The notes under the pieces are model-generated. The model was given only the letters and a program-made list of their open reading frames with translations. It was not told the DNA's origin and ran no database searches. The translations under genes were made by a program, and so were the position numbers. Below, piece after piece: positions 62,578 to 64,000 of a DNA stretch of 64,000 bases (the first letter of the stretch is position 1; each line of letters starts with the position of its first letter). Source of the DNA: Actinomyces minihominis (GTDB lineage: Bacteria; Actinomycetota; Actinomycetes; Actinomycetales; Actinomycetaceae); the NCBI RefSeq assembly GCF_900187855.1, contig NZ_FYEG01000002.1, positions 186,001-250,000 of the forward strand, written 5' to 3'.

Positions 62578-64000
62578 TCAGGAGATTGAATCAGCTCCGA
62601 GTAGCCCCTTGACTGCGGCGTAGAAGGACGAACCGGGCTCGACCAGGAGTTTGTCGCCCAGATCGATGGTGGTTTGCTTCGAACGGTCACGGAGATTAAC
62701 CCGGACCCGTGTCCCGCCTGGATACATCCGAACTGCTCGAGCTAACTCACGCAGGTTATCCGGCGAGCACTGGTCAGCAGACATCGTGATCTCCACTGGC
62801 TGGTCACTGCGATCACGCAACTCAAGGACTCGAACTGCGCTTCCCGTCATTGAGACTGCTTCATCACGGATTCCCACACGCCCGGTTACTGCGACAATCT
62901 GGTCCTGCTGAAGGATCTCCTCGATCCCCTCGTACTGGCGGGGGAAGAAGAGAACATCCATGGAACCACTGAAGTCTTCAATCGTGGCCTTGGCCCACGG
63001 AAGACCCTGCTTGTTGAGGCGAACTTCAAGCCCTGTTACCAACCCGGCGATCGTTACGCGCTGATTGTCGTACTTTCGAGAGTCTTCCTTGAGTTTGCCA
63101 ATTTCTACATCCTGGTAGCGAGGAAGGGACCTCTCCATGCCCCGCAGGGGATGGTCAGAAACATAGAGGCCCAGCATATCCCTCTCAAAAGCCAGCTTCT
63201 GCTTCCGGTCCCACTCTGGGATATCAGGGATCTCAACCGTGAAGGTCGAGGCTCCGGAGCTACCCCCCAGCATCTCTGCAAAGAGATCGTATTGACCGTG
63301 TGCCTCGTTCCGTTTGAGGTCAATAACAGCATCTACCGCGTCATCACTGCGTGCCAGCAGAGCTCGGCGAGGATGGCCGAAGCCGTCGAATGCACCGGCT
63401 TTGATTAGCGACTGGATGGTGCGCTTGTTACAGACCACAACAGGAACCTTGTCGAGGAAATCCTGGAAGGAGGTGAAGCGCCCCTTCTCTTCCCGTGCCG
63501 CAACAATGCCATCAACAACATTTTTACCAACGTTACGAATCGACGCCATACCGAAGCGGACACCCTCAGAGTCCGCTGTGAAGACATCATGGGAGAAGTT
63601 GACGTCTGGTCGCGCCACCTCAATTCCCATATGGCGACATTCCGCAAGGTAGAGGGCTCGGCGGTCGGTGTTGGCAGCTGCAGACGTGAGCAGGGCAGCC
63701 ATGTACTCTTCAGGGAAGTTTGCCTTGAGGTACGCAGTCCAGTAAGAAACGAGCCCGTAAGCCGCAGAGTGAGACTTGTTGAAGGCATAGTCGGAGAACG
63801 GAACAAGGATGCCCCACAGTGTGTTGACGGCATCCGCAGAGAAACCGTTGGCAAACATGCCTTCTTTGAACGGTTCAAACTCTTTGTCAAGAATCTCTTT
63901 CTTCTTCTTACCCATGGCCCGGCGCAGCATGTCTGCCTGTCCGAGGGAGTAACCTGCGACCCTCTGGGCAATCTGCATAACCTGCTCCTGGTAGACAATC
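62578..64000 (-). CDS. dnaE: DNA polymerase III alpha subunit (DnaE), C-terminal part, cut by window edge
   Basis: At least 473 residues of DnaE; the 5' part lies beyond the right edge. The frame is open to the window end (IVYQEQVMQIAQRVAGYSLG). Visible blocks: ADMLRRAMGKKKKE, FVPFSDYAFNKSHSAAYG-like region, the helix-hairpin-helix stretch (FLDKVPVVVCNKRTIQSLIKAGAFD), and the OB fold (VTIAGLVTGLEVRLNKQGLPW). The ending LLGADSIS is compact. The stop is followed 57 bp later by hisDC on the same strand. Confidence 0.96.
   Translation of the reverse strand, partial: IVYQEQVMQIAQRVAGYSLGQADMLRRAMGKKKKEILDKEFEPFKEGMFANGFSADAVNTLWGILVPFSDYAFNKSHSAAYGLVSYWTAYLKANFPEEYMAALLTSAAANTDRRALYLAECRHMGIEVARPDVNFSHDVFTADSEGVRFGMASIRNVGKNVVDGIVAAREEKGRFTSFQDFLDKVPVVVCNKRTIQSLIKAGAFDGFGHPRRALLARSDDAVDAVIDLKRNEAHGQYDLFAEMLGGSSGASTFTVEIPDIPEWDRKQKLAFERDMLGLYVSDHPLRGMERSLPRYQDVEIGKLKEDSRKYDNQRVTIAGLVTGLEVRLNKQGLPWAKATIEDFSGSMDVLFFPRQYEGIEEILQQDQIVAVTGRVGIRDEAVSMTGSAVRVLELRDRSDQPVEITMSADQCSPDNLRELARAVRMYPGGTRVRVNLRDRSKQTTIDLGDKLLVEPGSSFYAAVKGLLGADSIS

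Overview
The window reads as a chromosomal segment of a moderately high-GC actinobacterium. An Actinomycetales, perhaps Actinomycetaceae-like, host is an inference from gene order (recG-rsmD-coaD-DivIVA-like-DUF177-rnc-mutM; infC-rpmI-rplT; rplU-rpmA-obgE; PriA-type hisA; SseB family gene next to his), from RNase E/G with long disordered ends, and from -10-type leaderless starts. No rRNA, CRISPR array, insertion sequence, integrase or phage gene was seen.

Layout. 1-6.4 kb: edge of a TetR-like fragment, then a tight operon of a PAP2 phosphatase and two GH3 glycosidases; the second is membrane-anchored and has its domains in permuted order. 6.4-9.1 kb: metX-metY (methionine synthesis) behind a structured upstream region. 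9.5-12.5 kb: potassium-channel-like protein, TetR regulator, ROK regulator. 12.5-16.5 kb: operon of a DASS/SLC13 transporter, a cyclic-nucleotide-binding-domain histidine kinase and a receiver-only response regulator. 16.6-21.3 kb: TM2 protein, kbl-tdh (threonine to glycine), GNAT, CorA. 21.6-25 kb: two short-chain dehydrogenases flanking a decayed stretch with remnants of a proton P-type ATPase and a PPK2 kinase. 25-31.3 kb: tRNA-Ala, rsfS, nadD, obgE, rpmA, rplU, rne/rng.

31.7-40 kb: cydAB, terminator, cydDC and a GAF histidine kinase, meeting convergently a NarL-type regulator; together these look like a bd-oxidase respiratory module with a local sensor. 40-47 kb: housekeeping cluster mutM, rnc, DUF177, DivIVA-like, coaD, rsmD, recG, rpmB. 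47-51 kb: Cys-rich lipoprotein divergent from a three-gene membrane system (peptidoglycan-binding adaptor, ABC ATPase, FtsX-like permease). 51-53.3 kb: polar amino-acid ABC transporter. 53.4-57 kb: thiL, a TrmH/SpoU methyltransferase, rplT, rpmI and infC, the latter with an apparent AUC start and a leader attenuator. 57.3-64 kb: SseB protein, hisA/priA, hypothetical, hisB, a fused hisD-hisC gene, and the 3' part of dnaE running off the window.

The most notable items are the HisD-HisC fusion, the permuted anchored GH3 in a PAP2-GH3-GH3 operon, the transporter-kinase-receiver operon, the peptidoglycan-binding ABC system with its divergent lipoprotein, and a recurrent promoter arrangement in which a TANNNT-like -10 ends 6-7 nt before the start codon. 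All functions are from reading sequence by eye; no database search was run.
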